Of a DNA stretch of 64,000 bases, positions 53,579 through 63,593 are shown in pieces (position 1 is the first letter of the stretch; every line of letters begins with the position of its first letter). The position numbers and the translations under genes were made by a program. The notes beneath the pieces are model-generated. The model was not told where the DNA came from, made no database searches, and saw nothing but the letters and a program-made list of their open reading frames with translations. The DNA comes from UBA5342 sp965662645 (lineage in GTDB: Bacteria; Bacteroidota; Bacteroidia; Bacteroidales; UBA5342). The DNA lies in contig CBFIII010000008.1 in assembly GCA_965662645.1 (NCBI GenBank), forward strand, positions 1 through 64,000, read 5' to 3'.

Positions 53579-56500
53579 TTATAACATTTGGAAAGCAGCT
53601 TCTGAAATCTCATCTTCAGTCTTATACTTTCCAGTAGCACGAGCCTTATCGATTAAGCCTAACATCTTCTGATAGTCAGTAGGAATCACCTTCACAAATT
53701 TAGAAATTGTGGTTTTCCAATCAGCAAGTAAACGTTTAGCAACAGCTGAATTTGTTTTGTCTTGATGTTCTTCAATTAAAGCTTTCAGAGTCGCAATTTC
53801 TGCTTTCTCTTCTACCTTTTCTAACTTAACCATTTCCATATTACAAAGACTAGAAAAATGAGCATCCTCGTCTAAAACGTAAGCCACACCACCAGACATA
53901 CCAGCAGCAAAATTACGTCCTGTCTTACCTAGAATAACCGCTTTTCCTCCAGTCATATATTCACAACCGTGATCACCTATTCCCTCAACCACTACTTCGG
54001 CTCCTGAGTTACGCACACAGAAACGTTCACCAGCAATTCCACGAATAAAAGCTTTACCTGATGTAGCACCATAGAAACAAACATTACCAACAATAATGTT
54101 ATCTTCTGCTGCAAACTTAACGCCTTTATTAGGATACAAACTCAAATGACCACCAGAAAGACCTTTACCAAAATAGTCATTACAGTCACCTTCGAGTTCC
54201 AATTCCACACCTTTAGAAAGGAAAGCACCACAAGATTGTCCTGCAGAACCTTTTAATTTAAAATGTATAGTTCCATCAGGCAAACCGTCAGCTTCATATT
54301 TCTTAACTATCTCATTAGAAAGCACAGCACCTAAAGTACGGTCCGTATTGATAACATCAAATTCAGCATATACCTTTTCACCTTTATCAAGAGCAGGTTC
54401 AGCGGCTTCCAAAAGCTTCCAATCTAAAATATCCTGCATCAAATGATCTTGTTCCTGAGTTTTATAAGTACCCTCTTCAGATCCTTCTATTTGTTTATGA
54501 AGAATAGGAGAAAGATCTAAATCCTTATATTTCCAGTTTTCTAAATTATCTTTAAATTTCAAACACTCTGATTGCCCTACCATCTCATCGATAGTGCGAA
54601 AACCAAGTTCGGCCATAATCTCACGCAAACCTTCCACCATAAACGTGAAGTAGTTTACCAGGTTTTCTGGTTTACCCGTAAATTTCTTACGCAAATCAGC
54701 ACGCTGAGTTGCAATACCCACAGAACAAGTATTACTATGACAGTTACGCATCATCATACAACCCTCTACAATCAAAGCAGTAGTTGCAAGCCCCCATTCT
54801 TCAGCACCTAACAAAGTAGCTATAGCCAAATCACGTGAGGTTTTAAGCTGTCCATCAGTTTGTACCGTAATACGGTTACGCAAGCGGTTTTTCACCAAGG
54901 TTTGATGTGTCTCAGCAAGACCAAGTTCCCAAGGCAATCCGGCATGTTTAATAGAGCTCAAAGGAGAAGCTCCAGTACCACCATCATAACCAGATATTAA
55001 TACCGCATCAGCTTTAGCTTTACAAACACCTGCAGCCACAGTACCTACACCCGTTTCAGAAACCAATTTTACATTAATTCGTGCTTCACGATTAATATTT
55101 TTTAAATCAAAAATAAGCTGAGCTAAATCCTCAATAGAATAAATATCGTGATGTGGTGGTGGAGAAATAAGCCCCACACCTGGTGTTGCATTACGTGTTT
55201 TACCAATCCAAGCATTCACTTTAGAACCAGGCAAGTGACCACCTTCTCCAGGTTTAGCACCTTGAGCCATCTTAATCTGTAACTCATTCGCTTTACTTAA
55301 ATAATAAGCGTGTACACCAAAACGGCCCGATGCTATCTGCTTAGTTGCAGAACACATATCATCACCATTAGGTAATTTTTTATATCGAATAGGATCTTCG
55401 CCACCCTCTCCTGAATTAGAACGAGCACCAATACGGTTCATAGCAATGGCAAGCGTAGTATGAGCTTCCCAAGAGATAGAACCAAAAGACATAGCTCCCG
55501 TTGCAAAACGTTTAAGCAAATTTGCAGCAGGTTCTACTTCCTCAATAGGAATTGATTTACGAACAGCAACAAAATCCATTAATCCACGTAATGTACAAGC
55601 TGCTTTAGCTTGTTCATCTACGGTAATACAATAATCTTTATATTTTGCAAAATCATTTTCGCGTGTACATTCTTGAAGCAAACGGATAGCTGTAGGTGAC
55701 AACAAGTGACGTTCACCATCTTTACGCCATTTATATTCACCCCCGGGCTCTAGTACTTTTTCGCCGCCCAAACGTTTTGGGTAACCTTTACGATGACGTT
55801 TTAAAGCTTCTTTAGCAATACCATCAAGAGACAAGCCCTCAATACGACTAACAGTACCCGTAAAATATTTATCTACCACCTCTTTATTTAAGCCTAGTAT
55901 TTCAAAAATCTGAGCTCCTTGATAAGAAGCCAAAGTAGAAATACCCATTTTAGAAAAGATTTTAAGCAAACCATCTCCAATAGCTTTTACGTAATTAGCT
56001 TCTGCCTTTTCAGGAGTAATATCTCCAAGAATACCATCATCCACCATCTGGTGAATAGAGTCCAAAGCCATATAAGGATTGACAGCAGAAACACCATATC
56101 CTAATAAGGTAGCGAAATGGTGTGTCTCACGTACATCTCCTGCTTCTACTATAATATCAGCCTTACCACGTTTACCAACTCTAATAAGATGATGATGAAC
56201 AGCAGAAGCAGCCAATAATGAAGGGATAGGCGCATGGTCAGAACTAACAGAAAAATCAGTCAAGAGAATAATAGAATAGCCTTCATCGATCGCTTCTTCT
56301 ACATTACGACAAATACGCTTTAGTTTAACTTCCAAACGACCTTTAGCACCATCAGCAGGAAAAACAATAGTTATTCTCTTAGTCTGAAAATGCTTTTTAT
56401 CCACATAATCTAAAGTAGTCAACTGCTTATTCGTCAATACCGGTTGTGATATAGCAATACGACGACAATTTTCAGGTTTTTCAGACAAAATATTTTTAAA

Positions 56501-58156
56501 ACCACCAATATAACTACGCAAATCCATTACAATACGTTCACGTATAGAGTCGATAGGCGGATTGGTTACCTGCGCAAATAACTGCTTAAAATAATGAGCG
56601 AGATGCACCGGACGATCAGAAAGAACAGCAAGCGGATTATCTGCTCCCATAGAACCCATAGCTTCTTTTCCAGTTTTAGCCATCGCTGTTAAGATCACTT
56701 CAATATCTTCGTGCGTATAACCAAAAGCTTTTTGACGTCGCAAGACAGTCTTACGTTCAGGCTGCTGCAACACCAAATCTTCTACAGGATCTAAATCATC
56801 CAAATGGATCATATTATCATCTACCCATTCACCATAAGGTTGCTGAGTAACGATGCTTTCTTTTACTTCTTCATCTGAAATGATACGGCCTTCTTCTAAG
56901 TTTGCCACAAACATTTTTCCTGGCTGAAGACGACCGCGCAATACCACTTTAGTATGATCAATATCCAAAGCTCCTGTTTCAGAAGACATAATTAAAGTAT
57001 CATCTTCCATCAAACAATAACGCGATGGACGCAAACCATTACGGTCAAGCGTTGCTCCTACTATAACACCATCCGTAAAACAGACAGAAGCAGGACCATC
57101 CCAAGGCTCCATCATAGCTGAATAGTACTCATAGAAACTTCTTTTCTCAGGCGACATACTGTCATGGTTTTGCCAAGCTTCAGGGATCAACATCATCATA
57201 ACATGAGGCAAAGAGCGTCCACTCAAAACCAACATCTCAATAGCCATATCCAAGTTAGCACTATCCGAAGCCTCAATATCACAAATAGGAAAAACCATAT
57301 CCAGTTCTTCTTGCGTAAATTGAGTAGATTCTAAAAGCACCTCACGAGCACGCATCCAGTTCACATTACCACGATTAGTGTTAATCTCACCATTATGTGC
57401 TATATAGCGGAAAGGCTGAGCCAATTTCCATTTAGGAAAAGTATTCGTTGAAAAACGGGAATGCACCAAAGCCAAAGCCGTCTTCATCAAATCATTACTC
57501 AAATCCTTAAAATATAATATAACCTGATCTGTAGTTAATTGCCCCTTATATATAATGGTCTTATAAGAACAAGAAATCATCTCGAAATTATCAGGTTTAA
57601 CACCCTGAACAGATTCAACGATTAAACGACTAGCATACTTACGAAACACAAATAGTTTACGTTCAAAAACATCTACTGGCATCCCGTCTGGTTTGCCGAT
57701 AAAAATTTGCTGAACACTAGGCTCTGTAGCACTAGAATCACTACCTAAATCAGAGTTATCAACGGGCACATGACGATAACCTAATAACGATAAATCAAAT
57801 TTTTCTAAAAGACGTTCGATAATGCGTTTTGACTCGTCACGCTGTTTTTTATCTTTAGGAAAGAAAGTCATCGCCACCCCATACTCCGTAAAGGCAGGAA
57901 GTTTAATCCCTACTTTCGGACATTCTTCCATAAATAACTCATGAGGTATCTGCATCAAAATACCAGCACCATCACCACTCTTCACATCATAACCAGTCCC
58001 ACCTCGATGTTCCATACGAGATAACATGGCCAAAGCATCAAAGATAACTTGATGACTTTTTCTACCTTTTAGATTAGCGACAAAACCAATCCCACAGCTA
58101 TCGTGCTCAAAATCTGATCGGTAAAGTCCTTGTTTCTCTTGTTTTATATCAATCAT
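53579..58156 (-). CDS. gltB: Glutamate synthase large (alpha) subunit
   Basis: Cytoplasmic GOGAT large subunit. A class II glutaminase domain starts after a short 20-residue propeptide (DSCGIGFVANLKG; Cys21 nucleophile) and runs to about 430. It is followed by the central domain (about 470-760), the FMN-binding synthase barrel (about 830-1200; GEGGEDPIRY, ISGYDGGTGASPLSS) with the 3Fe-4S cysteines in CMMMRNCHSNTCSVGIATQ, and the C-terminal GXGXG helix domain (about 1270-1470; GLSGGHLSLYP, GIGDHGCEYMTGG). The 1525 residues match the family. It forms an operon with gltD. A TATCTTTG element (minus strand 58229-58222) lies 66 bp upstream. Confidence 0.98.
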   Translation of the reverse strand: MIDIKQEKQGLYRSDFEHDSCGIGFVANLKGRKSHQVIFDALAMLSRMEHRGGTGYDVKSGDGAGILMQIPHELFMEECPKVGIKLPAFTEYGVAMTFFPKDKKQRDESKRIIERLLEKFDLSLLGYRHVPVDNSDLGSDSSATEPSVQQIFIGKPDGMPVDVFERKLFVFRKYASRLIVESVQGVKPDNFEMISCSYKTIIYKGQLTTDQVILYFKDLSNDLMKTALALVHSRFSTNTFPKWKLAQPFRYIAHNGEINTNRGNVNWMRAREVLLESTQFTQEELDMVFPICDIEASDSANLDMAIEMLVLSGRSLPHVMMMLIPEAWQNHDSMSPEKRSFYEYYSAMMEPWDGPASVCFTDGVIVGATLDRNGLRPSRYCLMEDDTLIMSSETGALDIDHTKVVLRGRLQPGKMFVANLEEGRIISDEEVKESIVTQQPYGEWVDDNMIHLDDLDPVEDLVLQQPERKTVLRRQKAFGYTHEDIEVILTAMAKTGKEAMGSMGADNPLAVLSDRPVHLAHYFKQLFAQVTNPPIDSIRERIVMDLRSYIGGFKNILSEKPENCRRIAISQPVLTNKQLTTLDYVDKKHFQTKRITIVFPADGAKGRLEVKLKRICRNVEEAIDEGYSIILLTDFSVSSDHAPIPSLLAASAVHHHLIRVGKRGKADIIVEAGDVRETHHFATLLGYGVSAVNPYMALDSIHQMVDDGILGDITPEKAEANYVKAIGDGLLKIFSKMGISTLASYQGAQIFEILGLNKEVVDKYFTGTVSRIEGLSLDGIAKEALKRHRKGYPKRLGGEKVLEPGGEYKWRKDGERHLLSPTAIRLLQECTRENDFAKYKDYCITVDEQAKAACTLRGLMDFVAVRKSIPIEEVEPAANLLKRFATGAMSFGSISWEAHTTLAIAMNRIGARSNSGEGGEDPIRYKKLPNGDDMCSATKQIASGRFGVHAYYLSKANELQIKMAQGAKPGEGGHLPGSKVNAWIGKTRNATPGVGLISPPPHHDIYSIEDLAQLIFDLKNINREARINVKLVSETGVGTVAAGVCKAKADAVLISGYDGGTGASPLSSIKHAGLPWELGLAETHQTLVKNRLRNRITVQTDGQLKTSRDLAIATLLGAEEWGLATTALIVEGCMMMRNCHSNTCSVGIATQRADLRKKFTGKPENLVNYFTFMVEGLREIMAELGFRTIDEMVGQSECLKFKDNLENWKYKDLDLSPILHKQIEGSEEGTYKTQEQDHLMQDILDWKLLEAAEPALDKGEKVYAEFDVINTDRTLGAVLSNEIVKKYEADGLPDGTIHFKLKGSAGQSCGAFLSKGVELELEGDCNDYFGKGLSGGHLSLYPNKGVKFAAEDNIIVGNVCFYGATSGKAFIRGIAGERFCVRNSGAEVVVEGIGDHGCEYMTGGKAVILGKTGRNFAAGMSGGVAYVLDEDAHFSSLCNMEMVKLEKVEEKAEIATLKALIEEHQDKTNSAVAKRLLADWKTTISKFVKVIPTDYQKMLGLIDKARATGKYKTEDEISEAAFQML

Positions 58157-58221
58157 TTGTCAAATTATTTTCAAACAAAGCCCTAAGGCATAAAAATTAA
58201 CGACTATTATATTATAGGTGT

Positions 58222-58229
58222 CAAAGATA
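58222..58229 (-). promoter_or_regulatory. Candidate promoter -7 element of gltBD
   Basis: The minus strand reads TATCTTTG, matching TAnnTTTG, 66 bp before the gltB start. A second identical element lies at 58261-58254, so there may be tandem promoters. Confidence 0.45.
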
Positions 58230-58471
58230 TTATCCATTTTATAAAAATGGAGGACAAAGATAACTTTTTTTTACGAAATGACAAAACACCAAACACCCAT
58301 AAAAGATACCTTTTACTACCCTAACCATTTCTAATAGTGATAATTAATTAAACATGTAGTTAATTTATTATTTTTCAAAATAGTTACACAACCTCAAAGA
58401 AAAAAAGTAAAATGTAAATTCTTGATTTTTAAAATTTACTTTCCAATCCCACTTTATCAACAAGAGTTTAT

Positions 58472-58479
58472 TATATTTG
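58472..58479 (+). promoter_or_regulatory. Candidate promoter -7 element of the polysaccharide export genes
   Basis: TATATTTG followed by C fits the Bacteroidota -7 consensus, 68 bp before the Wza-like start, in a 390-bp divergent intergenic region shared with gltB. The remainder of that region is AT-rich without other features. Confidence 0.5.
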
Positions 58480-58546
58480 CATCTTAGTTGTATAAAAGAG
58501 ATCTCAAACAAAGACTAAACCCACAGTAAAACAACAAGTTAAAAAT

Positions 58547-59329
58547 ATGACTAACCTCTTAAAAAACACTTTATATATTATAATAGCTTTCTCGCTTGCC
58601 AGCTGTGTCACTAACAAAAAATTAAATTACTTACAAAGTCAAGCCAATTTAAAAGACACAACTACCTATACCCCATCTACCCCTAACTTATACAAGTTAA
58701 AAACAGGAGATGAATTATTTATAGAAGTTAAACCCTTATATTCTTTAGGAGAATCAGCCTTTGGTTCAGACAACTCGTCAAGCAGCACAAGAACTTCTAT
58801 TTCAAATGCTTATTTTTACTCTTATCCTGTTTATGACGATGGCAATATTGATTATCCATATATAGGAAAAATACAGGTCAGAGGACTCACACTACAAGAA
58901 GCTCGAAACACCGTCATCAAACACTTTTCAGATTACCTCCAAGGGATATCTATCACCGTGAAATTAGCCAACAATTACATTAATATTCTGGGAGAGGTAA
59001 AAAGCCCAGGACGTAAACAACTTAACACGGAACAACTTAACATTTTCGAAGCTTTAGCTTTAGCTGGCGATCTAACATCATATGCCCAAAGAACTGAAAT
59101 CAAAATAATAAGAGAAACCGACCAAGGGCCTGTAATTAAAACTTTTGACATAAGAAAAGAAGACATTATACATTCAGAATTTTATTGGATTATGCCAGGA
59201 GATATTATTTATGTATCCCGCATCAAAGGTCAATTTTTCAAGATGGATTCATTCAATAACTTCTTAGCTATATTCAGCTCATCCCTCAGTTTAATCATAT
59301 TAACATTAAGCGTCAGCAATCTTCTTTAA
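58547..59329 (+). CDS. Wza-like polysaccharide export lipoprotein
   Basis: Outer-membrane/periplasmic export channel component for exopolysaccharide or capsule. Lipoprotein signal (YIIIAFSLASC, Cys20), then the Poly_export domain (about 48-135; LKTGDELFIEVKPLY, GNIDYPYIGKIQVRGLTLQEAR) and an SLBB domain (about 140-215; VKLANNYINILGEVKSPGR, LNIFEALALAGDLTSYAQR). A C-terminal hydrophobic helix (LAIFSSSLSLIILTLSVSNLL) is typical of the short Bacteroidota type. At 260 residues it is shorter than E. coli Wza. The Wzc-like gene begins 1 bp after its stop, so the two are translationally coupled. Confidence 0.92.
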   Translation: MTNLLKNTLYIIIAFSLASCVTNKKLNYLQSQANLKDTTTYTPSTPNLYKLKTGDELFIEVKPLYSLGESAFGSDNSSSSTRTSISNAYFYSYPVYDDGNIDYPYIGKIQVRGLTLQEARNTVIKHFSDYLQGISITVKLANNYINILGEVKSPGRKQLNTEQLNIFEALALAGDLTSYAQRTEIKIIRETDQGPVIKTFDIRKEDIIHSEFYWIMPGDIIYVSRIKGQFFKMDSFNNFLAIFSSSLSLIILTLSVSNLL

Positions 59330-59330
59330 A

Positions 59331-61721
59331 ATGCAAGAAAACATACACCATACAAACACCATTCCAGATTTCGAAGATAACAACAGTATCGACATCAAAA
59401 AATGGCTCGTAAAAATACTTTCAAACTGGTATTATTTTGTGATTTGCGTTACCTTAGCTATTGTTGGAACCTATTACATCAACCGAACCATCACCCCAAC
59501 TTATCGCACAGCTTCCACCGTTTTAATAGAAGAATTAAAGCAACGTTCAATGATTGGTGCTCAATCTGTTATGCAAGATTTTGGAGTGGGAGCCTACCGC
59601 AACGTTAATAATCAAATCGTACTACTATCGTCTAAAGCTATGGTAGAAAAAACAGTCAATAAATTACCATTAAATATTGACTATTACTATGAAGCAAAAT
59701 TAAGACGATACCCTTATTATAAGAATGCTCCCATAAATGTAGAGTTCATAAAACACGCCTATAATAGTGGTAGTCTTACTTACCAAGTAGAACACATTAA
59801 TGATACAAAATATCGCCTGCAGGTTAAAGGAAAAGATATAGAAACCACCTCTTATGAATTTAATTTTGGTGATACCATAGACATCTATGGAACAGAGTTA
59901 GTCATTGAAAAATCGCTCTTTTTTCAGCCAGAGATGAACGATGTTTATTTTTCACCACGCTCTAAAGCTAGTCTTGTCAATGAATTTTCAGGAAGATTAA
60001 ATATAGAATTTGTGATGGATAAAGCATCTATAATTGAGATTTCACTTGTAGGTACAAATCCCCAAAGAGATGTTGACTTCTTAAACCATTTGGTAGTAGA
60101 ATTTCTAGATGACAACTTAGAACGCAAAAACCAAGAAGCCATTCGCACCATAGATTTCATCACCGAACAACTCTTAGATGTTGCAGATTCTCTCGCCATA
60201 AGTGAAAACACTTTACAAAATTACAGAGCTAAAAACAACATCATCAATATATCTTCACAAACCGCCCTATTGATTGAAAAAATCAACTCCTTAGAAAATC
60301 AAAAATCCACATTAAAGATCAGCATTGATTACTATAAATATTTAGAAAAATACTTAACAAAAGGAGACAAGAACTCTCTCATATCACCTTCTTCCCTAGG
60401 CATTAATGATGATCTCCTAAATACAAGCATAAAACAATATACCACTATTCAATTTGAGAAACAGCTGAGGATGCCTAAGGATCCTATGCAATTAATAATG
60501 GACAGCAAACTAAAAAAAATAAAAGCCTCCATTTTAGAAGCTACTCAGAGTAGTATTGACAAAACAAATCTCACCTTGACTGACATCAATAACCAATTAT
60601 TAGAAGCAAAACAAGAAACACAAAAACTCCCAGCAAAAGAAAGACAACTTTTAGGTATTCAACGTCAACTAACAGTTAACGATACTTATTACACTTTTTT
60701 ACTTCAAAAAAGATCAGAAGCTCAAATCCAAAGAGCATCAAACTCTCCTGACAACATTCTGATAGATGAAGCTCAGACCCAAGGAGTCATGAATGCAAAA
60801 AAAAGTAAACTAAACTACATTGTTGCCATCATCTTAGGTGGAGGCTTACCTTTAGCTATTCTTATCCTCATTGAATTAATGATCACAACGATCAGAAACA
60901 AAGAAGATATTGAAAATGTCTCAAAACTTCCAATTTTAGGTAATATTCCACATAAAGAATGGAACAAAAAAATAGGCACCATAGATAATCCAAGATCAAC
61001 ATTTACGGAAGCATTTAGAGCCCTTAGAACACGATTAGGATTCTTACAAAGTGATAAAGAAGCTTTAACAATCATGGTCACTTCCAGTGTATCGGGCGAA
61101 GGCAAGACTTATATAGCCATTAATTTAGCTGGTATTTTTGCTATATCTGGAAAAAAGACCATTTTAATAGGCTACGATATGAGAAAGCCTAAAATTGCTG
61201 AATACTTAGATGAAAAACCACGTTTTGGCCTCAGTAATTATCTTTCAAAACAAAAAGAACTAGATGAGGTCATCATTAACTACGATGAGAATATTGATAT
61301 TATATATTCAGGAACAATACCACCCAACCCTGGCGAATTAGCTGCTGATACCGAAATTAATAACAAGATGTTCTCTGAATTAAAGAAACGCTACGATTGC
61401 ATTATTGTTGATAGTACCCCTGTTGGTGCTGTAGCAGATGCTTTTCAGATAGGACATTATGTTGATGCCACACTAATGGTTATAAAACATAATTTCACAG
61501 AAAAAACCATTCTTCAAGAGTGTTTGAATCAACTGCACCAAAACCAAATTAAACACACCTACCTTATAGCCAATGACATTTCTCTAAAAAATAGCACCTA
61601 CCGTTATGGACGCTACATTTACGGAAAACGTCATGCCTACAACTATGGCTACGGATATGGTTATGGTTATGGATACGGTTACGGGAATATCTATGCCAAC
61701 ACAGAAGATATAATAGAATAA
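59331..61721 (+). CDS. Wzc-like polysaccharide co-polymerase with BY-kinase domain
   Basis: Inner-membrane chain-length regulator and autophosphorylating tyrosine kinase. The Wzz domain (about 15-110) has a first membrane helix (about 31-49). A periplasmic coiled-coil-rich region (about 260-470) and a GNVR-like region lead to the second helix (about 497-518). The cytoplasmic kinase has Walker A SVSGEGKTYIAINLA (Lys592), Walker A' IGYDMRKPK and Walker B CIIVDSTPVGAVADA. The tail is a tyrosine cluster of about eight Tyr-Gly repeats, the expected phosphorylation site. It directly follows the Wza-like gene. The 796-residue length is normal for Bacteroidota. Confidence 0.95.
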   Translation: MQENIHHTNTIPDFEDNNSIDIKKWLVKILSNWYYFVICVTLAIVGTYYINRTITPTYRTASTVLIEELKQRSMIGAQSVMQDFGVGAYRNVNNQIVLLSSKAMVEKTVNKLPLNIDYYYEAKLRRYPYYKNAPINVEFIKHAYNSGSLTYQVEHINDTKYRLQVKGKDIETTSYEFNFGDTIDIYGTELVIEKSLFFQPEMNDVYFSPRSKASLVNEFSGRLNIEFVMDKASIIEISLVGTNPQRDVDFLNHLVVEFLDDNLERKNQEAIRTIDFITEQLLDVADSLAISENTLQNYRAKNNIINISSQTALLIEKINSLENQKSTLKISIDYYKYLEKYLTKGDKNSLISPSSLGINDDLLNTSIKQYTTIQFEKQLRMPKDPMQLIMDSKLKKIKASILEATQSSIDKTNLTLTDINNQLLEAKQETQKLPAKERQLLGIQRQLTVNDTYYTFLLQKRSEAQIQRASNSPDNILIDEAQTQGVMNAKKSKLNYIVAIILGGGLPLAILILIELMITTIRNKEDIENVSKLPILGNIPHKEWNKKIGTIDNPRSTFTEAFRALRTRLGFLQSDKEALTIMVTSSVSGEGKTYIAINLAGIFAISGKKTILIGYDMRKPKIAEYLDEKPRFGLSNYLSKQKELDEVIINYDENIDIIYSGTIPPNPGELAADTEINNKMFSELKKRYDCIIVDSTPVGAVADAFQIGHYVDATLMVIKHNFTEKTILQECLNQLHQNQIKHTYLIANDISLKNSTYRYGRYIYGKRHAYNYGYGYGYGYGYGYGNIYANTEDIIE
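61639..61686 (+). repeat. Hexanucleotide (TATGGN-type) tandem repeat encoding (Tyr-Gly)n in the Wzc tail
   Basis: The 3' end of the Wzc-like gene is built of imperfect 6-bp units such as GGTTAT/GGATAC encoding alternating Tyr and Gly. Synonymous variation between units shows the repeat is under protein selection or is old. It can still change length by slippage without a frame shift. Confidence 0.8.
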
Positions 61722-61731
61722 ACAAACACTT

Positions 61732-63540
61732 ATGACTACAGAAGGACTTATTGTTCTAGGCATCATCATATTAATGATAATCTCTTTAGCACGTGAAATG
61801 TTGAGGCCTGGATTAATATTATCTACCGCAGTCGTTCTTTTGGTCATTATTGGGACTATTACACCTAAAGAAGCCCTTTCAGGCTTTTCAAACAAAGGCA
61901 TGATGACCGTTGCCATCCTTTTTATTGTAAGCGAAGGAATTCGTCAAACAGGAGGTATTAATTATATGGCTCGCCTTATCTTACCGCGAAAAAAAACACC
62001 CGTAAAAAATGTCATTACTCGCCTTTTTTTTCCCGTTTCATTTCTTTCTGCATTTCTGAACAATACACCTATTGTTATTATCGTAGCACCTATCGTAAAA
62101 AAATGGGCTGAGAAATACAATATGCCAGCTTGCAAATTCTTAATTCCTCTATCATATGCAGCTATTCTTGGAGGCACAACAACCCTCATCGGCACCTCTA
62201 CCAACTTAGTGGTTCACGGTCTGATGCTGGAAGAGGGTGTTCCTGGCTTATCAATGTTCGAGATAGGAAAAGTAGGAATAGTCATTGCCTTAGTAGGATT
62301 CTTATATTTATATGCCTTTGCCAACACCTTACTCCCAGGACAAAAAATCAAACAAAAAGGAGATTACATTAATTTTAGAGAGTTTTATTTTAATGTTTCA
62401 ATTCCCGCAAATAGTCCTTTAGTAGGTGAAATAGTAAAACGTCGAAAACACCGTTTATTAAACAACTTCTTGGTCTCTGCAATTCAACGAGGAAAAGAAA
62501 CCATAAAGACAAGCAAGAACGATTACACCCTTCAGGCTGGAGATCATCTCACACTAGCTGGAAAAAGTGATGACATTACCGATTTATTACAACTTTCAGC
62601 CATTGATGTTGACTGCATGAAAAACGCACCTAGCTCATTTAAAGTAAATGACTTACGTCAAATAGAAGTCGTTTTATCACCGCGTTTCCCAGGTCTTGAT
62701 TCAACCATAAAAGAATTTGATTTCTATGCACATTATGGAGCTATAGTGATGGCTGTACACCGCAATGGACAACGCTTAGCAAGTCATGTTAACAGCATAA
62801 AACTCAAAGAAGGAGACAATCTTATTCTGGTAGGAAAAGAAGAGTTTATTGAAAAATGGGGAGAATCTCGTGCGTTTCTTACCACAACTTATGTGGGGGA
62901 TTTATCTAAACCTGAAAAGAAACAATATATGTGGTTGTCTGTTGGAATTCTATTTGCTATGGTCATTGGTACCGTAATCAATGAAAAAATAGAAATATTC
63001 CGTGAAACGAAGATGGATATGTTCTTTTTCGCTTCCATTGCAGCCCTGATCATGTTGTGGTCTAAAATTGTTCCACCAAAAAAATACACCAAATATATAA
63101 GTTGGGACATTTTAATAACCATTGCTGCTGCTTTTGGTTTAAGTGCTGCATTAACTAATTCTGGAGCAGCTGATGTCATTGCAGGTTCTGTAATAAAACT
63201 ATTAGCTGACAATTACGGATTAATAGGCGTACTTGCAGGTGTTTATCTCTTAACCAATTTATTCACCGAGGTGGTTACCAATAATGCTGCTGCGGCACTC
63301 ATATTCCCCATCGCATTCTCTGCTGCGGAACAGTTAGGTGTAGATTACAAACCATTCATGATCGCCATTTGTATTGCGGCATCAGCCAGTTTCTCCACAC
63401 CAATAGGTTATCAGACGAACCTTATAGTACAAGGCATGGGTAATTATAAATTTCTCGATTACGTTAAAATAGGACTACCACTCAACATCATAGCTTTTGT
63501 ATTATCCATGTTATTGATTCCTATTTTTTGGCCTTTCTAA
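61732..63540 (+). CDS. SLC13/DASS-family permease with two TrkA-C (RCK_C) domains
   Basis: Inner-membrane anion transporter. An N-terminal membrane half (about 1-205) contains SAFLNNTPIVIIVAPIVKKWAEK and the sodium/substrate signature GGTTTLIGTSTNLVVHGLM. It is followed by two cytoplasmic TrkA-C domains (about 215-295 and 300-380; PANSPLVGEIVKRRKHR, LQAGDHLTLAGKSDD, LKEGDNLILVGKEEF) and a C-terminal membrane half with LTNLFTEVVTNNAAAALIFPIAFS and a GYQTNLIVQGMG signature. This is the architecture of SAC1/SLT-type sodium-sulfate transporters. Sulfate is thus a reasonable substrate, but di- or tricarboxylates are possible. It lies 10 bp after the Wzc gene, so probably the same transcript. Confidence 0.9.
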   Translation: MTTEGLIVLGIIILMIISLAREMLRPGLILSTAVVLLVIIGTITPKEALSGFSNKGMMTVAILFIVSEGIRQTGGINYMARLILPRKKTPVKNVITRLFFPVSFLSAFLNNTPIVIIVAPIVKKWAEKYNMPACKFLIPLSYAAILGGTTTLIGTSTNLVVHGLMLEEGVPGLSMFEIGKVGIVIALVGFLYLYAFANTLLPGQKIKQKGDYINFREFYFNVSIPANSPLVGEIVKRRKHRLLNNFLVSAIQRGKETIKTSKNDYTLQAGDHLTLAGKSDDITDLLQLSAIDVDCMKNAPSSFKVNDLRQIEVVLSPRFPGLDSTIKEFDFYAHYGAIVMAVHRNGQRLASHVNSIKLKEGDNLILVGKEEFIEKWGESRAFLTTTYVGDLSKPEKKQYMWLSVGILFAMVIGTVINEKIEIFRETKMDMFFFASIAALIMLWSKIVPPKKYTKYISWDILITIAAAFGLSAALTNSGAADVIAGSVIKLLADNYGLIGVLAGVYLLTNLFTEVVTNNAAAALIFPIAFSAAEQLGVDYKPFMIAICIAASASFSTPIGYQTNLIVQGMGNYKFLDYVKIGLPLNIIAFVLSMLLIPIFWPF

Positions 63541-63593
63541 AATCTGGAGAAGAATGTCTCTAAAGACATAAAGCCATTTCAGATAACCAAAAC

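Noticed and set aside
61639..61686. Tyr-Gly hexamer array as a phase-variation switch
   Set aside because: The units are 6 bp, so slippage would not shift the frame. It is the known tyrosine-rich tail of BY-kinases.
61584..61916. 110-codon antisense ORF across the Wzc tail and SLC13 start
   Set aside because: It is the mirror of the Tyr-Gly repeat and of a membrane helix; both give long open antisense frames by composition.
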